The notes beneath the pieces were generated by a model, which worked only from the letters and a program-made list of their open reading frames with translations, was not told where the DNA came from and ran no database searches. 22,812 nt of DNA from JAMXLO01 sp046732975 (GTDB lineage Bacteria; Pseudomonadota; Alphaproteobacteria; Acetobacterales; Acetobacteraceae), in assembly GCA_046732975.1 (NCBI GenBank), contig JBKPOG010000119.1, positions 1 to 22,812 of the forward strand, given 5' to 3'. Position numbers and translations under genes: made by a program. This document shows, piece after piece, positions 7,607-14,886 of the stretch (its first letter is position 1; each line of letters opens with the position of its first letter).

Positions 7607-10600
7607 CTAGCCGCGCGGGACGGCGTGCGCGACGGTTTCACGAATGTCGCAGCGCAGGCAGCGGCTTGCCTCCGCATGCGCCTCGTCCGGACGTAGCGCC
7701 GAGACCGCCTCGTCGAACGTCTTGGCGCGCACTGCCGGCGGCAGGAAGTGCGCGTGGTGGCGCGCGCAGGGGCTGGGTTCCGGCGGCGCCTGATCGTAGT
7801 GAAAGGTGGGAAAGATGGTCTCGAAGCGCGGTTCGCCGGTGAGATGGCGATCGATGCTGCGCGCCGCCTCCTTGCCGTACGACATCGCGGTGACGACGTT
7901 GGACGCGCCCGCCACGTAGTCGCCGCCGGCATAGACGTTGGCGCGGCTCGTAGTCAGGTCGTAGCGATCAATGTCCAGCATGCCGCTCGACTTAGTCGCG
8001 AGCCCTGAGTTGGTGGCGAGTTCACCGTCCGCGGACTCGCCGACTGCCAGGATGACGGCGCTGCAGGGCACAACCTGCACCTCGCCGGTGTCGATCGGGC
8101 GGCGCCGTCCCGATGTATCGAAGGCACCGAGCCGCGTCTTGGTTACCTCGATCGCTGCGACTGCACCGTGTTCGCCGACGATGCGATGCGGCGAGGCGAG
8201 GAATATGAACTTCACCCCCTCTTCTTCGGCGGCGTCCACCTCTTCGGCAATCGCTGGCATGTCCTTGCGCTCGCGACGATAAATCACTGTTGCGGAGAGG
8301 CCCTTCCGGATCACCGTGCGCGCGCAGTCGATGGCTGAGTTGCCGCCGCCGATGATCACGGCGGCGTCCCCGAGATTGGTCGGCTTGTCATGCGCCTCGC
8401 CCTCGAGGAAATGCAGCGAGCCGAACACGCCGGCGAGGTCGTTGCCGGGCAGGCGGACCTGCGTCTCTCTCCAGGTGCCGAGTGACAAAAATACCGCGTC
8501 GAAGCGGTCTTCCAGGTCGGCGAGCGAAATGTCGGCACCGATGCGGGAGTTCAATACGAACTGCACCCCCAGGCGGCGGGTGATTTCGACCTCGCGGTCC
8601 AGTACGTCGCGCGGCAGCCGATAGCCGGGCAACGCGTAGCGCAGCATGCCGCCTGGCTCGGCGTGCGATTCATGCACGACGACCTCGTGACCCAGCAGTG
8701 CGAGATAGAACGAAGCTGTCAGTCCTGCCGGGCCGGCGCCGACCACCGCGATCCGTTTGCCCGTTGCGGGTTTCCGCTTGGCAACAACCTTGGCCGCCAT
8801 GGCGTCAAACCGATCGGAGAGCAGCACATGGTCGGCGATGACCCGGTGCACCTCGCGCATGTTGATCGGCTCATCGATCGTCTGCCGCCGGCAGCGGCTT
8901 TCGCATGGATGCTGACAGACGCGACCAGTGGAGGCCGGCAACGGGTTGTCCATGATCACCGATTCAAACGCGTCCTCCAGCCGGTTCTCCTTGTAGAGCT
9001 GTAGAAAGCGCGGAATGTTCATGTGAATCGGGCAGCTGTTCTCGCAGGGTGCCAGAGCGAGATCGCCGCAGACGCCGGCGCGGCAGCGTTTGGCGCGGAT
9101 ATGGTCCTCGAACTCGTGGCGGAAATGGCGCAACGCGGTCAGTACCGAATTCGGCGCCGATTGACCAAGTCCACAGAGTGAGGTGTCGCGGATCATGCGC
9201 CCCAGTTCGTCGAGTTCGGCCAGGTCCTCCTCGCGCCCTTGCCCTTTGGTGATGCGGGTCAATGTGCGCAGCGCCTTGTCCAGACCGACGCGACAGGGCG
9301 TGCAGCGGCCACAGGATTCGGCGCGGGTGAACTCGATGAAATAGCGCGCGACGTCGACCATGCAGTTGTCTTCGTCCATCACGACCATGCCGCCTGAGCC
9401 CATGATCGAGCCGAGTTTTCCCAGCTCCTCGTAGTCAACTGGGGTGTCGAGCATGTTGTGCGGGATGCAGCCGCCGGAAGGACCACCAGTTTGCACGGCC
9501 TTGACGGCATGGCCATGCATGCTGCCGCCACCGACGTCATAGACGAAGCGACTGAGCGGCGTGCCCAGCGGCATTTCCACGAGGCCGGTGTTCGTCACCT
9601 TGCCGACCAGCGAGAACACCTTGGTGCCGGCGCTGGCATCGCTGCCGATGCCTCTGAACCACGCAGGGCCTTTGGTGATGATCGGCGGGATGTTGAACCA
9701 GGTCTCGACGTTGTTGATGTTGGTCGGATGACCAAACAGCCCGCGTTCGGCCGGATAAGGCGGACGCGGGCGCGACCGCCCGGAACGGCCTTCGAGCGAA
9801 CTGATCAGCGCGGTCTCCTCACCGCAGACGAAGGCACCGGCGCCCTCAGTCAACTCGATATCGAAGTCGAAGCCGCAGCCCAAAATATTACCGCCGAGTA
9901 GACCATAGTCCCTGGCCTGAGCGATGGCGACGTTCAGTCTGTGGACCGCGAGCGGGTACTCGGCGCGCACATAGATGATCCCGTGCTTAGCGCCGGTCAC
10001 GTAACCACCGATCGCCATGCCTTCGAGCAGAGAGTGTGGGTCGCTCTCCAGTTCGTTCCGATTCATGTACGCGCCGGGATCGCCTTCATCTGCGTTGCAG
10101 ATCAGGTATTTTCGCTCGCCTGCGGCCTTGCGTAGGTATTCGAACTTGATGCCGGTGGAAAAGCCCGAGCCGCCGCGGCCGCGTAGCCTGGCGGCCTTGA
10201 GCTCTTCGTTCACCTGCTCCGGCGTCGAGTCACGCAGAACCTTGCGCAGTGAGGCATAGCCGCCGATGGCGATGTATTCCTCGATGTCGTCAGGAGCGAT
10301 CAGGCCGCAGTTGCGCAAGACGATCTTCTGCTGGCCCTTGAAGAACGGCACCTCGTCCCATGGCAGAACTGATGCGTACCCGCTGCCATAGTCGAGGCGG
10401 GCGGTGATGTGGTCCCACTGCTCGACTTTGCAGAGGATCAGGTTTTCGGCGAGCGCTCGCCCCGTCATTCCGTCAAGTATCTGGCCGACCTGGTCCGGCC
10501 GCACGCGATGCAGGATCACCAAGGGCTGGCCCGGGACCCACACATTTACCAGCGGCTCCTCGGCACAGAAGCCGAAGCACCCGGTCTGCACGAGTTGCAC

Positions 10601-10771
10601 GTCGAGCCCGCGCCGGCCGATTGCCTCGTCGAACGCGTGGAACACACCCTCAGCGCCGTTGCCCGTGCCGCAGGTACCCATGCCAATGGCGATACGGGGT
10701 CGCCCTGGTTGCAGTTTGGCGATCCCCGCGTGACGAACCGCGTCGAAGGTGCTGTCGTCGCGAATCGGCAT
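7607..10771 (-). CDS. hoxF: HoxF-GltD fusion: NuoF-type diaphorase joined to an FAD/NAD(P) oxidoreductase module
   Basis: This is a 1054-residue protein, much longer than a usual HoxF (about 530-600 residues). Residues 20-115 form a thioredoxin-like [2Fe-2S] domain (C34; CFGFC at 65-69). Residues 150-560 are NuoF-like: FMN loop GRGGSGFSTGIKFE (198-211), NADH loop ICNADEGDPGAY, and [4Fe-4S] ligands SCGRCTPC (486-493) plus C533. From about 560 it becomes GltD-like: a cysteine-rich N-terminal part (C563, C568, C576, C580, C619, C623, C627), an FAD Rossmann motif VVGAGPAGL (677-685), a nucleotide motif VIIGGGNSAIDC (805-816), and an RCLRCD end (1038-1041). It abuts hoxE with no gap. The GltD part implies a second flavin and pyridine-nucleotide site. 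One unbroken frame argues against an assembly error. Confidence 0.93.
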   Translation of the reverse strand: MPIRDDSTFDAVRHAGIAKLQPGRPRIAIGMGTCGTGNGAEGVFHAFDEAIGRRGLDVQLVQTGCFGFCAEEPLVNVWVPGQPLVILHRVRPDQVGQILDGMTGRALAENLILCKVEQWDHITARLDYGSGYASVLPWDEVPFFKGQQKIVLRNCGLIAPDDIEEYIAIGGYASLRKVLRDSTPEQVNEELKAARLRGRGGSGFSTGIKFEYLRKAAGERKYLICNADEGDPGAYMNRNELESDPHSLLEGMAIGGYVTGAKHGIIYVRAEYPLAVHRLNVAIAQARDYGLLGGNILGCGFDFDIELTEGAGAFVCGEETALISSLEGRSGRSRPRPPYPAERGLFGHPTNINNVETWFNIPPIITKGPAWFRGIGSDASAGTKVFSLVGKVTNTGLVEMPLGTPLSRFVYDVGGGSMHGHAVKAVQTGGPSGGCIPHNMLDTPVDYEELGKLGSIMGSGGMVVMDEDNCMVDVARYFIEFTRAESCGRCTPCRVGLDKALRTLTRITKGQGREEDLAELDELGRMIRDTSLCGLGQSAPNSVLTALRHFRHEFEDHIRAKRCRAGVCGDLALAPCENSCPIHMNIPRFLQLYKENRLEDAFESVIMDNPLPASTGRVCQHPCESRCRRQTIDEPINMREVHRVIADHVLLSDRFDAMAAKVVAKRKPATGKRIAVVGAGPAGLTASFYLALLGHEVVVHESHAEPGGMLRYALPGYRLPRDVLDREVEITRRLGVQFVLNSRIGADISLADLEDRFDAVFLSLGTWRETQVRLPGNDLAGVFGSLHFLEGEAHDKPTNLGDAAVIIGGGNSAIDCARTVIRKGLSATVIYRRERKDMPAIAEEVDAAEEEGVKFIFLASPHRIVGEHGAVAAIEVTKTRLGAFDTSGRRRPIDTGEVQVVPCSAVILAVGESADGELATNSGLATKSSGMLDIDRYDLTTSRANVYAGGDYVAGASNVVTAMSYGKEAARSIDRHLTGEPRFETIFPTFHYDQAPPEPSPCARHHAHFLPPAVRAKTFDEAVSALRPDEAHAEASRCLRCDIRETVAHAVPRG

Positions 10772-11308
10772 CTATGTTCTGGTCTCCTGCTGCGCGAGCG
10801 CGTCGAGCTCGCGCTGCAAAGTCGGTTCATTCATGTGGCCGAAGATCGCGTGGTTCACCTCGATGACCGGCGCGAGCGCGCACTGGCCGAAGCAGGCGAC
10901 AGTACGGAGCGTCATATTCCCATCGGCGGTGGTAACAACGAGCTGGTCGGTTTCGGCATCGCCTTCCGTTTTGAATCCGTAATACATCAGCAATTTCACG
11001 AACAGATCACGCGAACCTCTTGTGTGGCACGCAGTGCCGCGGCACACCGAGATCGTGTTCCGACCCTGCGGCTCGAGATTGAACAACGCAAAGAAAGTGG
11101 CGACGCTGTAGATCCGGGCGAGCGGAATGCGCGTCCTGGCGGCGATGTATTCCAGCGTTTCCAGGGGCAGATACTTGCGCGGATGATGGTTCTGCACTTG
11201 CTGCAGAATTGCGAGCAGCGCACCGGGGCGTCCGTTCTGCTTGCCAAGGACGTTGTCGACAAACGCATGGTCCAGATCCGAGGCCAACTGCAACGGGGGG
11301 CTCGGCAT
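10772..11308 (-). CDS. hoxE: Hydrogenase diaphorase subunit, NuoE-like
   Basis: This is a 178-residue NuoE/HoxE-type protein. An N-terminal helical part is followed by ATFFALFNLEPQGRN and a thioredoxin-like [2Fe-2S] domain with ligands C89 and C94 (CRGTACHTRGS) and C139 and C143 (CFGQCALAP). It is the first gene of the operon; its TAG stop is directly adjacent to the hoxF ATG. In HoxEFUYH enzymes HoxE is an extra diaphorase subunit, and the NuoE [2Fe-2S] is one of the sites tied to flavin electron branching in related complexes. The ribosome-binding site is weak (GGAA). Confidence 0.93.
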   Translation of the reverse strand: MPSPPLQLASDLDHAFVDNVLGKQNGRPGALLAILQQVQNHHPRKYLPLETLEYIAARTRIPLARIYSVATFFALFNLEPQGRNTISVCRGTACHTRGSRDLFVKLLMYYGFKTEGDAETDQLVVTTADGNMTLRTVACFGQCALAPVIEVNHAIFGHMNEPTLQRELDALAQQETRT

Positions 11309-11380
11309 CGTTCAATTCCCTTCCGCGTTTGTCGGCGGTCGCTTGGTGCGACGTAGTACCCGGACAAGGTCACACAACTA

Positions 11381-11394
11381 TGGATCTAGCTCAA
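11381..11394 (-). promoter_or_regulatory. FNR/FixK-like box upstream of hoxE
   Basis: On the minus strand the sequence is TTGAGCTAGATCCA, which matches the FNR/FixK pattern TTGAT-N4-ATCAA at 8 of 10 positions. It is centred about 80 bases upstream of the hoxE ATG in otherwise non-coding DNA. An oxygen-responsive regulator of this family would suit a bidirectional hydrogenase. This is a pattern match only. Confidence 0.35.
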
Positions 11395-11410
11395 TGCGCG
11401 TTTTTGCGCG

Positions 11411-11426
11411 TGCAAGTGATTTTCCC
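11411..11426 (-). promoter_or_regulatory. Weak sigma-54-like -24/-12 element upstream of hoxE
   Basis: The minus strand reads GGGAAAATCACTTGCA, which has the invariant GG-N10-GC spacing and a good TTGCA -12 half; the -24 half is poor. Sigma-54 drives hydrogenase operons in some proteobacteria. If used, its start site would place the FNR-like box inside the transcribed leader, so the two proposals compete. Confidence 0.2.
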
Positions 11427-11469
11427 ACCAACCCTTCTTCGCCAGTGGTAATCAAACGGTTAACGGTGA

Positions 11470-11808
11470 TGCATTGAGGAGCCAAAGCTCCGCGGCATTC
11501 ATTCCATAGCATCCGACGACCAGCCTGGCCTGCACTGGTGGCGTGCCATCCTCCCATTGGCGGTCGTGACCGGGCTGGCGGCAATTAACGCCAACCAACA
11601 ACGCGCGCAGCGCCGGCATTATGTCCCCGGTGATTACAACCGCCACCGCTCTCAGTAGTTGCGACTGAATAACCGACAGCGCCAGCACTGGAACTATTTC
11701 TCCGGGGCTTCGTATGGCGATGAAGGAGAGCGGTCAGACCAACCGATCCCTGCCTTCGGCACCCCTGCGGCTTGGGGGATTGACCCCGTCGCCCAGCCAA
11801 AAACCTAG
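11470..11808 (+). pseudogene. Possible decayed ORF for a small single-pass membrane protein
   Basis: One plus-strand frame stays open from 11470 to 11808 except for a TAG at 11656-11658. The translation looks protein-like: a hydrophobic segment WWRAILPLAVVTGLAAINA, a basic stretch QQRAQRRHYVPGDYNRHR, the amber stop, then NNRQRQHWNYFSGASYGDEG and a PIPAFGTPAAWGIDP tail. No ATG opens this frame. I do not recognise the family. It occupies much of the 770-base gap between hoxE and the receiver-like gene. It could be a relic, or chance. Confidence 0.25.
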
Positions 11809-11969
11809 CGACGATGTCGTTTAAGCCTCAGGGGTGACCCTTGGGATGAAGCGGGCTGGGGCTGGGATGGAAACAGCTGCCAGAGGGCATCTTCGCTGGG
11901 CCCATCGGCTGCTGGATCGACGGCGAGCTGTGTCTTTCGGCGGGTGTTCGGTGCGCTGTTCGATGGTCT

Positions 11970-11997
11970 TTGACGCTAAACTGGCGGAGGTTAACGG
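11970..11997 (+). promoter_or_regulatory. Possible promoter for the receiver-like gene
   Basis: TTGACG (11970-11975) and TAACGG (11992-11997) are separated by 16 bases, resembling an alphaproteobacterial housekeeping promoter with a strong -35 and poor -10. It lies about 80 bases before the preferred start at 12079. The -10 overlaps the GGTTAACGG repeat cluster described separately. Confidence 0.3.
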
Positions 11998-12025
11998 CGA
12001 ACTAACCGTTGCAGTGGTTTAACGG
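11989..12025 (+). repeat. Cluster of TAACGG motifs upstream of the receiver-like gene
   Basis: Three related copies occur: GGTTAACGG (11989-11997), its inverse TAACCGTT (12003-12010), and GGTTTAACGG (12016-12025). A fourth and fifth copy appear as AAACGGTTAACGG at 11454-11466, at the other side of the same non-coding region. The arrangement could be an operator for a dimeric regulator. No known regulator motif is assigned. Confidence 0.35.
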
Positions 12026-12078
12026 CCATGTCGGCGGAGTCAAACTGCCCTGTCAGTTTCGGAGATCCGAGGGGCGCG

Positions 12079-12561
12079 ATGACCTACATGGAGCAGTCGA
12101 TCGAGGTGCTTGCTGCCGCCGCTCAAGATGGCGGAGCCCCGTCCAGTCAAGCAAGCCGCGAGCCGGTCGTCGTCGTGGTCGAAGACGACGAGGAATATTC
12201 GACTGCATTGCGTGCTGTTTGTGACTGCCTCGACGTTGTGGTCGAGCGAATGCCCAGCCATGACGATCTTGGCGCGCTGCTGACCGAGCGTCGCCCGATG
12301 GCTGTGATCGCGGCGATGGAAAGTGCTGGTCAGGATGGCTGCCATGTCCTGATGACCGTCGCCGCCTATGACCGGGACCTGCCGGTCCTGCTGATCACCA
12401 ATGATGACCCGGCGTTCTTCGGTGCCATCGAGGCCGTGGAAGAGATTTGGCAGCTGACCTCAGTGGTCAAGTGGCCAAGGATGCTGGGGGTTGGCGCGGT
12501 GGTGGATTTTCTTTTTCGAGCTGGTCGCAAGCGGGGCTGCATGAGGCTGATGCCGCTATGA
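12079..12561 (+). CDS. Pseudo-receiver (response-regulator-like) protein lacking the phosphoacceptor Asp
   Basis: This is a 160-residue protein with a CheY-like receiver pattern: an acidic cluster EDDEE at 35-39 after the first strand (VVVVV), a strand with the switch Thr (LPVLLITNDD, T107), and the conserved Lys (SVVKWP, K131). Aligning MAVIAAMESAGQDG to the usual 'DLVLLDxxMPGxDG' puts Ala79 where the phosphorylated Asp should be, so it probably is not a conventional phosphate acceptor. There is no output domain. GAGGGG precedes ATG 12079; ATG 12028 is an in-frame alternative adding 17 residues. No histidine kinase is nearby. The target is unknown. Confidence 0.7.
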   Translation: MTYMEQSIEVLAAAAQDGGAPSSQASREPVVVVVEDDEEYSTALRAVCDCLDVVVERMPSHDDLGALLTERRPMAVIAAMESAGQDGCHVLMTVAAYDRDLPVLLITNDDPAFFGAIEAVEEIWQLTSVVKWPRMLGVGAVVDFLFRAGRKRGCMRLMPL

Positions 12562-12569
12562 CAACCTAA

Positions 12570-13352
12570 TCAGCCAGCCGTGTTGTGGAGAGGACAGCCC
12601 GTGCGGGACCGCTTGCGAGTCCTCACGGCGTAGTCGCCGAAGCTCCGATCAGGATTGTCATTCGGGTCCGCAATGGTCGCCTTGTAGGCATTCCAGTCGC
12701 TCGCTTCCAGGCTTTCCATTTCAGCGGTCGTCACCGTGGCGCCAAGTGTAATATCAGCATAGGCGAGGCGAGGGAGCGGTTGTATCTGCGCGAAAGGAAA
12801 GTCCTGCCGCAGCCGAACCGGCGAATGGCTTCGTGTGAAGCGGAGATTGGTGAACAGTGGGCCGAACCATCGGTCGGTCTCTACGATGCCCTCATACATC
12901 GTGTAGCCGCCTGGCGAAGGCAGATTTGCCGGCGCGCGGACCAGCAGGCTCCACTCCGGCGCTGTGCGCGCCATAAGCCCGGTCCAGATCTGAACAGTTC
13001 CTGGTTCTGGCAGCGCTGATAGGAAGGGCGGTGAGCATCCGTTCAGCGAAGTGGGGGCCACTTGGTCGAAGCGAGACGAGAAGTCGGGGAACTGCGCTGT
13101 CGGCATCAGAGGCAACCAGTCCTCCCACCCGGTGCATTGCCAAAAGACGTCGTAACCGTCCCACATGAATTGCAGATCTGTCGGCGGGAAGATCCACCAG
13201 CCAAAACCGGCCGCACTGGTTACCGCCTCACAATAACGATAGGCCCGCGTAGGTAGAGTGCCTGCCGCCGACCGATCGGCCCGCTGTGGTAGTCGCGCTT
13301 CGTCGATCAGCCGGTAGAAGTGCACTATCGGAGGATTCGACCGAGCCGTCAT
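12570..13352 (-). CDS. DUF6065 family protein
   Basis: This is a 260-residue protein that I recognise as the DUF6065 type, a family without known function. Visible features are a conserved start (FYRLIDEARLPQRADRSAAG), a Trp/aromatic-rich region (FGWWIFPPTDLQFMWDG), the PEPGTVQIWTGL and WSLLVRAPANLP segments, and EGIVETDRWFGPLFTNLR. No signal peptide or membrane segment is seen. The start at 13352 is preferred over ATG 13385 because GGAGAGG lies directly upstream. It follows a 30-codon ORF and a strong hairpin on the same strand, and converges with the pseudo-receiver gene only 8 bases away. Fold and reaction cannot be stated. Confidence 0.8.
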   Translation of the reverse strand: MTARSNPPIVHFYRLIDEARLPQRADRSAAGTLPTRAYRYCEAVTSAAGFGWWIFPPTDLQFMWDGYDVFWQCTGWEDWLPLMPTAQFPDFSSRFDQVAPTSLNGCSPPFLSALPEPGTVQIWTGLMARTAPEWSLLVRAPANLPSPGGYTMYEGIVETDRWFGPLFTNLRFTRSHSPVRLRQDFPFAQIQPLPRLAYADITLGATVTTAEMESLEASDWNAYKATIADPNDNPDRSFGDYAVRTRKRSRTGCPLHNTAG

Positions 13353-13392
13353 GTGCCTCTCCGCATTCACGTTTGTGCCGACCACGTGGGCG

Positions 13393-13419
13393 CCCCGCCG
13401 GCGAAGTCCGCCGGCGGGG
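13393..13419 (-). promoter_or_regulatory. Perfect 11-bp hairpin between a small ORF and the DUF6065 gene
   Basis: CCCCGCCGGCG (13393-13403) and CGCCGGCGGGG (13409-13419) are perfect inverted repeats around a five-base loop. There is no T-run on either side, so it is not a textbook intrinsic terminator. It lies in the 87-base space between the small ORF stop and the DUF6065 start. It could attenuate transcription or protect the upstream message, giving more of the small product than of the enzyme. Confidence 0.6.
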
Positions 13420-13439
13420 AACCGAGGATCCAGAACAAA

Positions 13440-13532
13440 TCAGCGGCTGGGCTTGGTCGACGGCAGCCGAAACACTCCGCCGAGGCGAATGCGGCCGGTG
13501 TCGGTAGTTGCAGGTGTGGTTGATGGCTTCAT
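13440..13532 (-). CDS. 30-residue small ORF upstream of the DUF6065 gene
   Basis: The ORF encodes a 30-residue peptide (MKPSTTPATTDTGRIRLGGV, then FRLPSTKPSR) ending in TGA. A GAGGAG ribosome-binding site lies 8 bases before the ATG, among the best in the window. The peptide is rich in Thr, Ser, Pro, Gly and Arg, with no Cys and no membrane segment. It is read in the same direction as the DUF6065 gene and separated from it by a strong hairpin. It may be a leader peptide, a small functional protein or a modified-peptide precursor; the sequence alone does not decide. I do not recognise a family. Confidence 0.5.
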   Translation of the reverse strand: MKPSTTPATTDTGRIRLGGVFRLPSTKPSR

Positions 13533-13669
13533 TGAGAGGTCTCCTCATCCAGTGGATGCCAAGCGGACGCGCGCTATCGCCACACGCTGGACCCAATCTG
13601 GGTCGCCGCTGTGCGTCTGGCCGGCTCACGTTGTCGGATTACGGACAGAGTACGCCCGTTGACGCGACC

Positions 13670-13698
13670 TTGTTAGCTTGATCTGATCTATACGTCAA
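13670..13698 (-). promoter_or_regulatory. Probable promoter for the small ORF and DUF6065 gene
   Basis: On the minus strand TTGACG (13698-13693) is followed after 17 bases by TAACAA (13675-13670). The -35 matches consensus at five of six positions; the -10 is weaker. It lies about 140 bases upstream of the small ORF start, in the non-coding stretch after the YeiH gene. Apart from this, I see nothing else in 13533-13715. Confidence 0.45.
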
Positions 13699-13715
13699 GG
13701 AAAACTTTCATATGG

Positions 13716-14768
13716 TCACAGGGAATTAGTCCCAAGCTGAATCGCGAGGCTGGCCAGCGCAACAGCCATCCAGGTGGCCAGGCCCAGCAGCAAGGGGCGG
13801 GCACCAGCACCAGTGAAGGCACGCCAATGGCCTTGTAGTCCGACTGCCGCGAGCGCCACCACCATGACCCAGCGTCCAACGATTTGTACTTTGGGCGCCC
13901 AGTTTCCCAGGAGGCCCAAAGTGTTAAGGAACGAGGCCAATACGAATAGAATAATGAAAACCGGTAGGGCCTGGTAAACGCGCTGCGCCAACGAACTGCT
14001 CTGTTGCTCCGGGCTCGGTTCGAACCACGGCATCAGCAGTCCGAACCCTACGACCAATGGGATGATCAACGTGGTGCGCGTGAGCTTGACGATTGTCGCG
14101 ATCGTGCCGGCGTCCGCACTGTAGGCGAACCCTGCTGCCACAACAGCTGATGTATCATTAACCGCTGTCCCAGCCCACAATCCGAAACCTGGGTCCGTCA
14201 GCCCCATGAAATGGCCAATAGCCGGGAAAATGAAGACGGCGAGCATGTTGAAGAAAAAAATCACCGAGATCGAATAGGCGATGTCTTCTGCCTTAGCCCG
14301 CACAACTGGTGCCAAAGCGGCTATGGCGGATGCCCCACAAATCGTCGTGCCGATGCCGATCAGGCACCGCATCCGCCACTGAACGCTCATTGCTCGGCCC
14401 AGCAGCAGTGCGCAGGCCAGTCCAACAGCAATGGTCGTGAGCAATACCGGAAGCGAGGCGGCTCCTGTACGAAGTATGACGCCAAGATCAAGGCTAGCTC
14501 CCAGAAGAATTATGCCTCCCTTGAGGCACAACTTGCTGACATCCCCGATACCCAACTTACTGATCTGCAGCGGTCCCCGAAGAGTATTGGTGATCACGAC
14601 GCCGAGCGCGATGGCAATCACTGGGGCGCCAACGACCGGGGCGTAGGTTGCGGCCACAGTGGCCACAGCAGCGATTGCAATGCAGAGCAAGAGGCCCATC
14701 GCTGGTCGCAGCCAAGCCGCAATCGCGACGCGGGGAAGCGAGATCGCCAAGTTCTGCTGTGATGCCAT
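13716..14768 (-). CDS. YeiH family putative sulfate exporter (UPF0324)
   Basis: This is a 350-residue polytopic membrane protein. Roughly ten hydrophobic helices are visible, starting with AMGLLLCIAIAAVATVAATY. Family signatures include the GGIILLGASLDLG loop, GIGTTICGASAIAALAPVV and the GLWAGTAVNDTSAVVAAG segment. The family is annotated as putative sulfate exporters, but transport has been shown for few members. The length is normal. It is divergent from the SARP-type regulator, with 158 bases between the start codons, which could indicate regulation by that protein. Confidence 0.9.
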   Translation of the reverse strand: MASQQNLAISLPRVAIAAWLRPAMGLLLCIAIAAVATVAATYAPVVGAPVIAIALGVVITNTLRGPLQISKLGIGDVSKLCLKGGIILLGASLDLGVILRTGAASLPVLLTTIAVGLACALLLGRAMSVQWRMRCLIGIGTTICGASAIAALAPVVRAKAEDIAYSISVIFFFNMLAVFIFPAIGHFMGLTDPGFGLWAGTAVNDTSAVVAAGFAYSADAGTIATIVKLTRTTLIIPLVVGFGLLMPWFEPSPEQQSSSLAQRVYQALPVFIILFVLASFLNTLGLLGNWAPKVQIVGRWVMVVALAAVGLQGHWRAFTGAGARPLLLGLATWMAVALASLAIQLGTNSL

Positions 14769-14857
14769 CGATTACCTGTCACCCTCCGCACGGCCATCCA
14801 GAGGCCAACTATACTCGAAGTCCTCCACACGCCGAACTGTCCCTCTGCGGGGCAAGC

Positions 14858-14886
14858 TTGCATTCAAATGCGCGTTTTGCTAGCAT
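14858..14886 (+). promoter_or_regulatory. Probable promoter of the SARP-type regulator gene
   Basis: TTGCAT (14858-14863) and TAGCAT (14881-14886) are separated by 17 bases; each hexamer matches the sigma-70 consensus at four of six positions. It lies 40 bases upstream of GTG 14927, which supports that start over in-frame ATGs at 14648 and 14762; those would overlap the divergent YeiH gene. Confidence 0.45.

Noticed and set aside
10409..11356. A 315-codon plus-strand open frame
   Set aside because: It lies opposite hoxE and the hoxF N-terminus, both clearly real; no domain is seen.
11452..11688. A 78-codon minus-strand open frame between hoxE and the receiver-like gene
   Set aside because: No ribosome-binding site or recognisable motif; it overlaps a more protein-like frame on the other strand.
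11834..12022. A 62-codon plus-strand open frame before the receiver-like gene
   Set aside because: No convincing ribosome-binding site or family; it overlaps the motif cluster and putative promoter.
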